Made by a program: the position numbers and the translations under genes | Source: an uncultured Bacteroidales bacterium | Lineage (GTDB): Bacteria > Bacteroidota > Bacteroidia > Bacteroidales > Bacteroidaceae | Direction of reading: 5' to 3' | Length of the DNA: 64,000 nucleotides | NCBI GenBank assembly: GCA_902787555.1 | Contig: CADAGO010000001.1 | Location: 62,001 to 126,000, forward strand | Notes under the pieces: generated by a model | Database searches by the model: none | Seen by the model: only the letters and a program-made list of their open reading frames with translations | Told to the model about the DNA's origin: nothing | Shown: positions 53,144-62,007 of the stretch, piece by piece | How positions within the stretch are numbered: the stretch's first letter is position 1 | Layout: each line of letters opens with the position of its first letter

Positions 53144-56005
53144 ATGAGACTCTTCACAACCCTCTTCGCATGTTGCCTTGCAACAATACTGCAAGCCCAG
53201 ACCATCAACTTGGCTGGCACGTGGCAGTTTGCGATCGACCGTAATGACCGCGGTGTGGCAGAACAATGGTACAACCGTTCACTCGATGATACTATTGAAT
53301 TACCAGCATCTATGCCACAACGTCTCAAAGGAGATGATATCAGTGTGAACACACGTTGGGTAGGCAGCCTGTACGACAGTTCGTACTTCTTCAACCCCTA
53401 CATGGCAAAATACCGCAAACCGGGAAAGGATATGAAACTCACGTTCTTCCTCACACCAGATAAGCACTATGTTGGTGTAGCATGGTACCAACGTACAGTT
53501 ACACTTCAAAAGTACGACAAAAACAGCACATATACCCTATATTTAGAGCGTCCACATATCGAAACGACTCTTTTCGTGAACGGAAAGCGTGTCGGAATGC
53601 GTAATAGTCTGGTCGTTGCCCATCAATACGATGTGACCCCCTACCTGCATCAAGGGGAGAACGTCATTTCCATTCGTATCGACAACCGTCCAGAGACGGT
53701 CAATGTAGGACAAGACTCACATTCCATCACCGACCAGACCCAAGGAGACTGGAACGGTATTGTCGGACGGATAGAGTTGCAACAGACATCTGCAACACAT
53801 ATCACCGACCTGCAGGTCTTCCCCGATATTGACAAGCAAAATGCACTGGTAAAACTGCAAGTGGTCGGCAAACCAAAATCGAAGTACACCCTGACGCTGC
53901 ATGCTTATAGCAACGAAATAGAAGGTGGTTACTCTGAAGGTCGGATTGAAACGACCGTGACATTAACGAGCGACACAACCCTATTCGAGTACCCAGTCAA
54001 ACTCAAGAACATGAAACTATGGGATGAGTTCCACCCCTACACCTATATCCTCACAGCCCTGCTGTCGAAGAAGAAAAGCACGGTAGACTTGACCGGCACC
54101 ACGTTCGGTATGCGTAAGTTCGAGATTCGCGGTAAGATGTTCTACGTAAACGGACATGAAGTACAGTTGCGAGGTACGGTCGAGAATTGTGACTTCCCCC
54201 TCACGGGCTATGCACCGATGGATATCGCGTCATGGGAACGCGTGTTCCGTCGCTGTAAGGAATACGGTCTCAACCACATGCGTTTCCATTCTTATTGTCC
54301 TCCCGAGGCTGCATTCATTGCAGCCGATAAGGTTGGCTTTTATCTTCAGCCAGAGGGTCCGAGTTGGCCGAACCACGGAGTAGCACTCGGAAACGGTCGT
54401 CCCATCGACACTTATCTGATGGAAGAGACCATTCGGATGGCTAAAGATTATGGCAACCATCCTTCTTTCTGCATGTTGGCCTGCGGTAATGAACCAGCTG
54501 GACGTTGGGTGGATTGGGTCAGTAAGTTTGTAGACTATTGGAAAGCGACAGACACTCGTCGTGTATATACTGGTGCCTCTGTAGGCGGTAGCTGGCAATG
54601 GCAACCTAAGAGTCAATATCATGTCAAGGCAGGAGCAAGAGGCCTGCAATGGGCAAACCGCCGCCCAGACACCATGGATGACTATACCAGTACAATTGGC
54701 CAGGTAGCCGAACCTTATGTCAGCCACGAAACTGGTCAATGGTGTGTATTTCCGAATTTTGATGAAATCAGCAAATATACTGGTGTAAATAAGGCACGAA
54801 ACTTCGAAGTATTCCGTGATATCCTGAACGACAATGGAATGGGTAGTCGCGCCAAGCAATTTATGATGGCTGCAGGTAAATTGCAAGCCATCTGCTATAA
54901 GTACGAGATAGAACGCACCATGCGTACTCCGCAGTATGCGGGATTCCAACTCCTCTCTCTTAATGACTATTCTGGTCAAGGAACAGCCCTTGTTGGAGTG
55001 ACAGATGTGTTCTTCGACGATAAAGGTTATATGACAGCACCTGAGTTCCGTGCTTTTTGTTCACCGATAGTTCCTTTGGCAAGAATTCCTAAGTTCACCT
55101 ACACCAACAATGAGACCTTCCATGCCGACATATTGCTTAACCAATATGCCGACCACACCTTATTGAATATTAGCCCAACCTACACCATCACATCTGCGGG
55201 CAAAACTCTCCATGTAGGACGCTTCCCTGCACAAGATTGGAAAATCGGCAATAGTATCCCTATGGGCAGCATCGACTTCCCGCTCACGTCTATCAAAGAA
55301 GCACAAAAGCTGACCCTTACCATCAGCCTTCCAGGCACAGAGGCAGAAAACCATTGGGATTTCTGGGTCTATCCTGCCGAGGTAGAGGAAGAAGTAGGCA
55401 ATGTATGGATTACTGATCAGTTCGATGAGAAAGCACAGTCGGTACTTAAGAAAGGCGGCAAAGTACTCCTGACAGCCGCAGGAAAGATCAGCTACGGCAA
55501 GGATGTTGTACAGCAGTTCACTCCCGTCTTTTGGAACACGAGTTGGTTCAAGATGCGTCCCCCTCACACCACGGGTATTTTGGTAGAGAACACACATAGC
55601 ATCTTCGATTTGTTCCCAACTGATTATCATAGCGACCTACAATGGTGGGAGTTAGTGAACAAAGCCCAGGTAATGCAGTTCAGTGATTTCCCGAACGATT
55701 TCCAACCTCTCATCCAGAGCATCGACACATGGTTCCTCTCCCGTAAGATAGGCATGCTGTTTGAGGCCAACGTATTAGGAGGGCAATTGGTGATGACCAC
55801 AATGGATATCACAAACAATTTAGAACAGCGACATGCAGCACGTCAGATGCGAGTTTCCATCCTGCACTACATGAACTCCGAACAGTTCCACCCACGTTTC
55901 TCCATCGACCCACAACGTATTAGCGACCTCTATACAAAAGTTGCACCTCCTGTCAACTCGTTCACGAACGACTCACCTGATGAGCTTAAACCAAAAACCA
56001 ATTAA
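53144..56005 (+). CDS. GH2 family glycosidase
   Basis: A 953-residue secreted protein (signal peptide LFTTLFACCLATILQAQ). It has the GH2 layout: a sugar-binding jelly roll from about 20 with INLAGTWQFAIDRNDRG, an Ig-like domain, a TIM barrel with CKEYGLNHMRFHSYCPP, acid/base Glu in LACGNEPAGRWVDW, and nucleophile Glu in YVSHETGQWCVFPNF, then a long C-terminal region of about 300 residues. The sequence is unlike LacZ and unlike the 34139 GH2 protein, and it fits the broad GH2 groups that act on pectin side chains (beta-galactosidase, beta-glucuronidase or related). It follows the DUF4837 gene by 48 bases made of 9-bp repeats. Confidence 0.83.
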   Translation: MRLFTTLFACCLATILQAQTINLAGTWQFAIDRNDRGVAEQWYNRSLDDTIELPASMPQRLKGDDISVNTRWVGSLYDSSYFFNPYMAKYRKPGKDMKLTFFLTPDKHYVGVAWYQRTVTLQKYDKNSTYTLYLERPHIETTLFVNGKRVGMRNSLVVAHQYDVTPYLHQGENVISIRIDNRPETVNVGQDSHSITDQTQGDWNGIVGRIELQQTSATHITDLQVFPDIDKQNALVKLQVVGKPKSKYTLTLHAYSNEIEGGYSEGRIETTVTLTSDTTLFEYPVKLKNMKLWDEFHPYTYILTALLSKKKSTVDLTGTTFGMRKFEIRGKMFYVNGHEVQLRGTVENCDFPLTGYAPMDIASWERVFRRCKEYGLNHMRFHSYCPPEAAFIAADKVGFYLQPEGPSWPNHGVALGNGRPIDTYLMEETIRMAKDYGNHPSFCMLACGNEPAGRWVDWVSKFVDYWKATDTRRVYTGASVGGSWQWQPKSQYHVKAGARGLQWANRRPDTMDDYTSTIGQVAEPYVSHETGQWCVFPNFDEISKYTGVNKARNFEVFRDILNDNGMGSRAKQFMMAAGKLQAICYKYEIERTMRTPQYAGFQLLSLNDYSGQGTALVGVTDVFFDDKGYMTAPEFRAFCSPIVPLARIPKFTYTNNETFHADILLNQYADHTLLNISPTYTITSAGKTLHVGRFPAQDWKIGNSIPMGSIDFPLTSIKEAQKLTLTISLPGTEAENHWDFWVYPAEVEEEVGNVWITDQFDEKAQSVLKKGGKVLLTAAGKISYGKDVVQQFTPVFWNTSWFKMRPPHTTGILVENTHSIFDLFPTDYHSDLQWWELVNKAQVMQFSDFPNDFQPLIQSIDTWFLSRKIGMLFEANVLGGQLVMTTMDITNNLEQRHAARQMRVSILHYMNSEQFHPRFSIDPQRISDLYTKVAPPVNSFTNDSPDELKPKTN

Positions 56006-56014
56006 CTCTTTAGG

Positions 56015-56068
56015 GCCTATGAGTCCTAAAAGTCCTATGCGACCTATGAGTCTCATAGGACTCATCCT
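56015..56068 (+). repeat. 9-bp repeat, copy c (start of the GT-C gene)
   Basis: GCCTATGAG, TCCTAAAAG, TCCTATGCG, ACCTATGAG, then TCTCATAGG and ACTCATCCT as inverted units. The repeat spans the likely start codon and encodes MSPKSPMRPMSLIG. Confidence 0.8.
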
Positions 56069-57764
56069 TGTCTTTGAAGCCCTCATGGGTCTTCAAGGGT
56101 TTTGTATGGCCGATGAGGGGTGGTCTCTGACGGGGTATCAGCAAATCTTTCATGAGCCAAGCAGTGTACAGTATATGTTCCTGTTTTACAACAAATTGGT
56201 AATTGGCGGTCTATGGGAATGGTTGTTTGGTGGATTAGGCATCTATGGCTTCCGCCTGCTGAACATCCTCTTAATGCTAGCCACATGGTTCATCATTTAT
56301 CGATTGATGCGCAACTACATCCACCCTTACACGATAGTAATAGGAGCCATCCTCGTCACGATGGCACACAACTATGGCGTGATGGTCTTCGATCACAGTA
56401 GCGTGACAGTACTATTGTCTGTCTCAGCAGCTTACTTTCTATTTCAGTCACTTTGCAAAGGTTCCGCACTTCATATCTATATCGCAGGAATTTTATTAGC
56501 GGTCAATATCTTCTCACGCATTCCCAACATCTCCCAACTCACTTTGTTGACGCTCCTAATTCCTTATTATATATATACAAAGAAAATGATGAAAACCCTT
56601 CAATTGCTTGGGGGTGCGTTATTGGGAGTAATAACAGGTATCGCGTTTGAATTTGGACTGATGTATTGCCTGGACCACCTACATTTATTCATCGAAAACC
56701 TTAGCACAGGGATGTCAGCAGCAACCTCATCCGACAGTTCTCATAGTCTGTCCACAATGCTGCCATCCTATTTCGACTCCTATCTACAGATTCTGAAGGA
56801 CATGCTGAAGATTGCCATCCTACCCACATTAGCGCTGCTGGTCGGAAACCTTCTAAAGCAATCAGGTTTGCGCAAGGGGCTTATCCTTTTCTTTGCGTTG
56901 GCACAGGTTGCCATTCTCATTTACTTCTTCGACAACATGCTGTTCCTCTATGCCTTTATCAGCATCATCCTCATCCCCTCGCTCTACTTCCTTCGCAAGC
57001 AACCCGAACAAATCTATCTTATACTGATTGCCCTCCTGATACTGTATCTTCTCCCCTACGGAAGTGATTACGGTATCAACAACATGGGCGAAAATGCCAT
57101 TTGGCTCGCTACCCCTCTTGCTGTAGGCTTAGCGCATAAAGGCATAACCTATAAGACCTATAAGTCCTATACGACTTATCAAAACCATTCACCCTACAAG
57201 CCTTATATGGTCTCCATCATCACAACAGCCATGCTGTCCTTCATGATAGTGTTTTTCGTTTGCAACAGTTGGTTTATGCTCCACAATGCCTATTTCGATG
57301 AGGGTGCCCGATGGGAGAAACGCTATAGGGTCGATCATCCCTTAGCAAACACCTTCACGAATCAGGACTATGCTCAATCCACAAATACTATCCTGACGGA
57401 ATTGAAGAAATATGTACACCCCGATGATTATCTCTTCTGCTTCCAAAGTCGGCCTATGCTACATTACCTCACACATACCCGTCCATACATGTACAATCCA
57501 TGGCCTTGGTCGTTCGATACCCCTTCCATGAAACTCCATTTACAACGAGCGGAAGCACGAGGAGGCAAACTCCCTGTGGTTGTACGTGAGAAGTGTCAGC
57601 TTATCAACTTCGTTCTACCCGACCCCAACTGGAATCAGACCAACGCCGAAGATGATTTCTTCCATAAGAATGCCAAGGTTAGGCTGATACAGGGTTTTAT
57701 TGAACACCATCACTACCAAGTAGTGTGGGAATCAGATGAGTATCAGATCCTGACCGCGAACTAA
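56019..57764 (+). CDS. Polytopic membrane protein, GT-C glycosyltransferase-like
   Basis: About 581 residues with some 12-13 predicted membrane helices. Near the N-terminus MADEGWSLTGYQ carries an acidic DE pair after the first helix, the position and type of the catalytic acidic motif in GT-C enzymes (ArnT, Pmt-type), and the large C-terminal soluble part (from about 430) is typical of that fold. It would use a lipid-linked sugar donor and face the periplasm. The start is uncertain: the frame is open 26 codons earlier inside the GH2 gene, while ATG at 56019, 56034 or 56043 all lie in a 9-bp repeat. Another such repeat (57147-57209) encodes ITYKTYKSYTTYQNH in the interior. Function is inferred from topology only. 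Confidence 0.6.
   Translation: MSPKSPMRPMSLIGLILVFEALMGLQGFCMADEGWSLTGYQQIFHEPSSVQYMFLFYNKLVIGGLWEWLFGGLGIYGFRLLNILLMLATWFIIYRLMRNYIHPYTIVIGAILVTMAHNYGVMVFDHSSVTVLLSVSAAYFLFQSLCKGSALHIYIAGILLAVNIFSRIPNISQLTLLTLLIPYYIYTKKMMKTLQLLGGALLGVITGIAFEFGLMYCLDHLHLFIENLSTGMSAATSSDSSHSLSTMLPSYFDSYLQILKDMLKIAILPTLALLVGNLLKQSGLRKGLILFFALAQVAILIYFFDNMLFLYAFISIILIPSLYFLRKQPEQIYLILIALLILYLLPYGSDYGINNMGENAIWLATPLAVGLAHKGITYKTYKSYTTYQNHSPYKPYMVSIITTAMLSFMIVFFVCNSWFMLHNAYFDEGARWEKRYRVDHPLANTFTNQDYAQSTNTILTELKKYVHPDDYLFCFQSRPMLHYLTHTRPYMYNPWPWSFDTPSMKLHLQRAEARGGKLPVVVREKCQLINFVLPDPNWNQTNAEDDFFHKNAKVRLIQGFIEHHHYQVVWESDEYQILTAN
57147..57209 (+). repeat. 9-bp repeat, copy d (inside the GT-C gene)
   Basis: Seven in-frame 9-bp units starting ACCTATAAG, ACCTATAAG, TCCTATACG and ACTTATCAA and ending CCTTATATG. 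Each adds three codons, giving the TYK TYK SYT TYQ pattern in a loop between membrane helices. It resembles the leader copies at 52105, 53096 and 63261. Confidence 0.8.
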
Positions 57765-57815
57765 TCTGAATTCATAGAAATCAAGTATTATATTTTAGTG
57801 GTCTGCATATATCTA

Positions 57816-57839
57816 TACAGAGATATTAATATCTCTGTA
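57816..57839. terminator. 24-bp perfect palindrome between convergent genes
   Basis: TACAGAGATATT and AATATCTCTGTA form a perfect 24-bp palindrome, with TCTGC and GCAGA as outer arms. It lies 52 bases after the GT-C gene stop and could end transcription in that direction, although no T tract follows. Confidence 0.5.
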
Positions 57840-57869
57840 AGCAGAACACGCTATGATTTGAAGTAATTT

Positions 57870-58023
57870 GGCTGTAGGCGCACGACCATTTGCCTTTAGG
57901 CGAACGGTCATTCGCCCTGAGGCAAACAATAGTACGCCTTTAGGCAAAGTCCTTTCTCTATCGGCTCATCCTCCCGATTGAATCTACTGATTGTCCCTTT
58001 TAAATTAGCTAATGCTCCCCACA
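57870..58023. repeat. 22-bp periodic array 7 (seven units; inverted copy of array 5)
   Basis: Seven 22-bp units. GCCTTTAGGC, GCCCTGAGGC and GCCTTTAGGC recur at 22-bp steps from 57892, and the complement contains AATCGGGAGGATGAGCCG, which differs by one base from array 5. The array ends 27 bases before the stop of the GT2 gene, in a convergent gap with no gene. Confidence 0.85.
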
Positions 58024-58049
58024 CTATTGATTACCTGCATCTTTCTGAG

Positions 58050-58982
58050 TTACCAATCTGAAGAACAATCCTTCACCACATAGTTAGGACGGCCTTTCGC
58101 CTCATTGTATATCCTTCCGATATACTCACCCAATATTCCGATTGACAACAGTTGCACGCCACCCAAGAAAAGCACAACGCTTACCAATGTTGTGAAACCT
58201 TGTACCGGATCTCCAAAGATTAAGGTCTTGCTGATGTAGAACACCAAGAAACAGAACGCACCAAGAGCGATAATTGCCCCAATAATAGTCGCAAAACGTA
58301 GCGGAGCTGTTGTAAACGAGGTGATACCGTCAATAGCCAGATTCAATAGGCTCCAGAAGCTCCAGCGACTTTCCCCCTCACTGCGGTTTCCCCGATCGAA
58401 CAGAACCTCTTTCTTTTTAAAGCCAATCCAACAGAACAAACCTTTATTATATCGCTCAGTTTCGCGCAAACAGCGCAGCGCATCGATACATTGGCGATCC
58501 AACAAGCGGAAATCACCTACATTCTGCAGGAGTTCAAAGCGCGTTGCATGTGCCATGATGCGGTAGAACAGCAGCGAGAACATCTTCCTTATCCAGGGTT
58601 CACGTCCCCGATCCCTTCTCTTGGCATACACATCCTGATAGCCGTCTTCCCAATAAGTCAACATCTCGGGCACTAGTGATGGAGGGTCCTGCAAATCAGC
58701 ATCCATCACAACCACACAATCGCCCGACACGTTATCTATCCCCGCCAACAAAGCATTCTCCTTGCCGAAATTACGCGACAAACTTAACACACACACTCGT
58801 TCGTCCTTGATATGCAGTTGCTTCAGAACATCCAGCGTTGCATCTACACTGCCATCATCTACGAACATCAGTTCCCAATCGTATGCAGTTTGTGTGTCTG
58901 CCAACTTCTTCAGTTCCTCATATAAGGCAGGTAATGTCTGCGCCTCATTGAAACATGGAATCAATACAGATACTTTCTTCAT
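58050..58982 (-). CDS. GT2 family glycosyltransferase (DPM1/GtrB-like)
   Basis: A 310-residue protein. The GT-A domain starts VSVLIPCFNEAQTLPALYEE, has WELMFVDDGSVDATLDVLKQ and the DXD-type motif MDADLQDPP, and ends near residue 220. Two membrane helices follow (ATIIGAIIALGAFCFLVFY and VSVVLFLGGVQLLSIGIL). The C-terminal segment GEYIGRIYNEAKGRPNY is conserved in the GtrB/ArnC/DPM1 group, which transfers sugars to polyprenyl phosphate on the cytoplasmic side. This would supply lipid-linked sugar donors for GT-C enzymes such as the one encoded upstream at 56019. The gene is convergent with that gene, with array 7 between them. Confidence 0.9.
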   Translation of the reverse strand: MKKVSVLIPCFNEAQTLPALYEELKKLADTQTAYDWELMFVDDGSVDATLDVLKQLHIKDERVCVLSLSRNFGKENALLAGIDNVSGDCVVVMDADLQDPPSLVPEMLTYWEDGYQDVYAKRRDRGREPWIRKMFSLLFYRIMAHATRFELLQNVGDFRLLDRQCIDALRCLRETERYNKGLFCWIGFKKKEVLFDRGNRSEGESRWSFWSLLNLAIDGITSFTTAPLRFATIIGAIIALGAFCFLVFYISKTLIFGDPVQGFTTLVSVVLFLGGVQLLSIGILGEYIGRIYNEAKGRPNYVVKDCSSDW

Positions 58983-59091
58983 TGGTTCTGGGTTAAAATG
59001 TTATATTTTTGAGTTTATAATTATTCAGATTCGGTTGTTATTCCGTTATTCCGTTATCCCGTTACTCCGGAATAACGTCATAACGAATTAA

Positions 59092-60243
59092 TTATTCTTC
59101 CATTTCCTCCATCATTGCCTTCCTGCGGAATTCTTTTGGCGTACAGCCCACCTCCTGGGCAAAGGCACGCCAGAAGGTAGTCCTGGATTGGAATCCCGAT
59201 GCTTGAAATATCTCCTCAACGGTATCATCGGTCTCTAAGAGCAAGTTCTTTGCATGTTTCACCCTATAGGCATTCACATAAGCAGAAAAAGTGGTACGAA
59301 GGAACTGATTGATAAGGTTCGACACATAGGTGCGATTGGTACCCAGCTCTGTAGAGAGGGCGGCAACTGTTAGGTCTGGATTCAGGTACAACTGCTTACT
59401 TTCCATCAGTTCGTTGAGTTGTCGGGCCAAATTACTGAAAAACAATAGCTGCTCTTGCACATATTCATTCTGGTCAGTGGGACTATTATCTGCATCTTCT
59501 AAAGTCTCCGCTTCGTCTGTAGACCTTTTATCCGCGGGAATTGTAGTTGGAATTATATCTCCCCAGAAATCGTCAATAGCTTGCTCACGTTGTAGTGAAT
59601 GGAAATCTAATAAGCCATGTCTAAGCAGGAAACTCACAACTGCATATACAGCTATCAGTATCGGGATAATGATAAGCCTCGCTAACTGGTAATCAACAAA
59701 TGATACGACAAATCTGCCGAGAAGCGCTACATACATCACCCACATCACAACTGCAAACCATATATAGGCATGTTTCTCACTTACTGCTTCATGATGCTTC
59801 AATTTCTTCACCATCATCCACTGAAGTGTAAGAGTGGCTATTGTCGCGTACGCTAATGTCAAATATTTGGTTACAATAAGAAAATCCTGGTTATTATTCA
59901 CTGAATAGACAAGGAAAAATATGATGAAAAACATAAAGTTAGCGAAAATGTAGCGTTTTCTCATCCTCTCGCCTTTAATCAGTTCATAGAGCAACACAAC
60001 GATAGCCGGCACAGGCAGGTTCCATAGCAGGTTTAGGTGGCCGACATAGATCAATGGTGTAATACTGAAGTATTCTGAGATGATTGTCAGCAGAAAACCA
60101 CCACCCATCAAAAGCTGGATGTCACCAAACGAGCGGTAGATACGGGACGTACCTGAATAAATCATGATTTGCAGTGCCTCGAAGATGAAAAAGCACATTG
60201 CCACCACTCGCATTATTAATAACAGTAGGTCTATCGTTTGCAT
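59092..60243 (-). CDS. Membrane-embedded AraC-family transcription regulator
   Basis: A 383-residue protein with six to seven predicted N-terminal membrane helices (for example LLLLIMRVVAMCFFIFEALQ and RLIIIPILIAVYAVVSFLL), a cytoplasmic linker of about 60 residues, and a C-terminal AraC/XylS DNA-binding domain (about 275-378). The first helix-turn-helix is LTVAALSTELGTNRTYVSNL, the second is TVEEIFQASGFQSRTTFWRA, and FAQEVGCTPKEFRRKAM is the family signature end. A one-component regulator with its sensor in the membrane is implied. It is divergent from the fimbrial gene cluster beginning at 60482, which is its most likely target, although this is inferred from position. Confidence 0.88.
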   Translation of the reverse strand: MQTIDLLLLIMRVVAMCFFIFEALQIMIYSGTSRIYRSFGDIQLLMGGGFLLTIISEYFSITPLIYVGHLNLLWNLPVPAIVVLLYELIKGERMRKRYIFANFMFFIIFFLVYSVNNNQDFLIVTKYLTLAYATIATLTLQWMMVKKLKHHEAVSEKHAYIWFAVVMWVMYVALLGRFVVSFVDYQLARLIIIPILIAVYAVVSFLLRHGLLDFHSLQREQAIDDFWGDIIPTTIPADKRSTDEAETLEDADNSPTDQNEYVQEQLLFFSNLARQLNELMESKQLYLNPDLTVAALSTELGTNRTYVSNLINQFLRTTFSAYVNAYRVKHAKNLLLETDDTVEEIFQASGFQSRTTFWRAFAQEVGCTPKEFRRKAMMEEMEE

Positions 60244-60453
60244 ATATTTTACCGTTATGTTTCATATTTACAAATGTTTCATAATTCGTTTACGATTTGA
60301 AACATTTGGTTTTCGATGCAAATTTAGTTATATTTTTAATATAAACGTACAAATTCGTAAAAAAAAAGTTTCAAATTACAAAAAAGTTATAGGGAAAATG
60401 CGTCATTTTTAATTTTTGCTTCAAATTATTTAGTTTATTTCATAAAAAAAACG

Positions 60454-60461
60454 TAAATTTG
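60454..60461 (+). promoter_or_regulatory. -7 element of the fimbrial cluster
   Basis: TAAATTTG fits TAnnTTTG, only about 20 bases from the ATG at 60482. The 60.24-60.48 kb region before it is AT-rich and holds no gene. It may contain the operator of the divergent AraC-type regulator. Confidence 0.55.
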
Positions 60462-60481
60462 TAGCCAAAAATACAAAGTGC

Positions 60482-61957
60482 ATGAACCGAAACCTAAGAA
60501 AAATATTGACGATTGTATTATTCGTAACTTCAGCAGTTACGGCAAATGCAGTTGTAATATTTCCTGACTCAACCGTTCTTGGGAAATATCCCTATGTTAG
60601 GTTCCTTGAAAAGGGAGCCGACATTCAGTTGTCTGACAACGAGTTTTACAACATCTCTCGAAAGGTTGTGTTTCCTGTCAACAAACACATCCTCCCCGAG
60701 AATTCCCCATTGTTGAAAGAGATTGAGAACGAAATCGTTCCGTTAATCAACAAAGACAGTCTGACCATTCGCCACCTTATGATTCGTGGTGCGGCTTCGC
60801 CAGAAGGTCCTTATGATTTCAACAAGAGCCTCGGAGAAAAACGTGGAAAAGCTTTGTTCGACTTTATCAATTCCCGCCTGACCTTCCCAGTCAGCGAGAA
60901 AGATGATGCCGCTATCGTCATTCCAGAGGACTACCAATACCTCTGCACGATGATGCGTGACGCGAATGATGCTGACTATTCCAAGGTCAAGCAGCTTTGC
61001 GATAAATATCTGCCAAGCAACAACATCACTGCGCTGAAGTCGGCCTTACAGAAAGCAAATGGCGGCAAGTTGTGGAAACGCCTCCTCAAGACCTATTTCC
61101 CTGACTTGCGCGCATCTCGTCTTGTTATTTTCATCGAGAAGCCAGAGGTAGAACCAGAACCTGTTGCTGTGACCCCTGAGAAAACGGATGATACACCACC
61201 AACTGGTCAAATAGAGGTCATCACACCTCCCACCGAGGAGCCTGACACCGTGATTGAAGAACCCATGGTTTTCCCACGTCGCGAGCTGTTGTCCGTCAAG
61301 ACAAACCTCTTGCTCGATGCAGCATACGTACCGGGTTACGACCGCTGGTGTCCTATACCAAATGTTGCAATCGAATATTATCCTCTCTATGGTCACTTCA
61401 CCTATGGGGCCTCACTCGACTTCCCTTGGTGGCAGCACTATTGGGACCACAAGTATTTCCAGATTCGCAACTATCAGCTTGAAGCACGCTACTACCTCAA
61501 GGCAGCAACGCCTCTTGAAGAGTATGAACCATACAAGGCCAGCAATAAGTTCAGACAGAAGCCTGCCTTCTCTGGTTGGTACCTGCAAGCTTACCTGCAT
61601 GGCGGACTGTTCGACATCTGCTTCGATGAAAACCGCGGATGGGAAGGAGAAGGCATCGGTGCCGGACTTGGACTTGGCTACGTTCTGCCCATCAGCCGCA
61701 ACGGACATTGGCGACTGGAGTTTGGTCTGCAGGCAGGATACTTCCGCTGTAAATACGACCCATACCAGTTTGAATGTCCTGTTGACCCCACAGAGCAGGA
61801 TCACCTCTACTATTACAAATGGTACGGCGAAGCAGACCAGTTCAAGAGACGTCAATATAGATATAATTGGTTTGGACCCACACGCATCGGTGTGACCCTG
61901 ACCTACGACCTACTTTATTGGAAGAAGGAAAAAATTAACAAAGCTCTTGAAAAGTGA
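60482..61957 (+). CDS. DUF3575 outer-membrane protein of a fimbrial cluster
   Basis: A 491-residue secreted protein (signal peptide LTIVLFVTSAVTANA). Residues about 20-215 include an OmpA-like segment (HLMIRGAASPEGPYDFNKSL), then a Pro/Glu-rich linker (EPEPVAVTPEKTDDTPP), and a C-terminal DUF3575 beta-barrel-type domain (about 265-490) with LSVKTNLLLDAAYVPGYDRW, NVAIEYYPLYGHF and GAGLGLGYVLPISRNGHWRL. DUF3575 proteins accompany Mfa/Fim-type fimbriae and are probably outer-membrane assembly or anchoring components. It is the first gene of the visible fimbrial set, followed by the DUF5119 lipoprotein and a fimbrillin. Confidence 0.85.
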   Translation: MNRNLRKILTIVLFVTSAVTANAVVIFPDSTVLGKYPYVRFLEKGADIQLSDNEFYNISRKVVFPVNKHILPENSPLLKEIENEIVPLINKDSLTIRHLMIRGAASPEGPYDFNKSLGEKRGKALFDFINSRLTFPVSEKDDAAIVIPEDYQYLCTMMRDANDADYSKVKQLCDKYLPSNNITALKSALQKANGGKLWKRLLKTYFPDLRASRLVIFIEKPEVEPEPVAVTPEKTDDTPPTGQIEVITPPTEEPDTVIEEPMVFPRRELLSVKTNLLLDAAYVPGYDRWCPIPNVAIEYYPLYGHFTYGASLDFPWWQHYWDHKYFQIRNYQLEARYYLKAATPLEEYEPYKASNKFRQKPAFSGWYLQAYLHGGLFDICFDENRGWEGEGIGAGLGLGYVLPISRNGHWRLEFGLQAGYFRCKYDPYQFECPVDPTEQDHLYYYKWYGEADQFKRRQYRYNWFGPTRIGVTLTYDLLYWKKEKINKALEK

Positions 61958-62007
61958 AAATAAGTAAAACCATTAACAATAGGGCAACTCAAAAAAACAA
62001 AAAGCAG

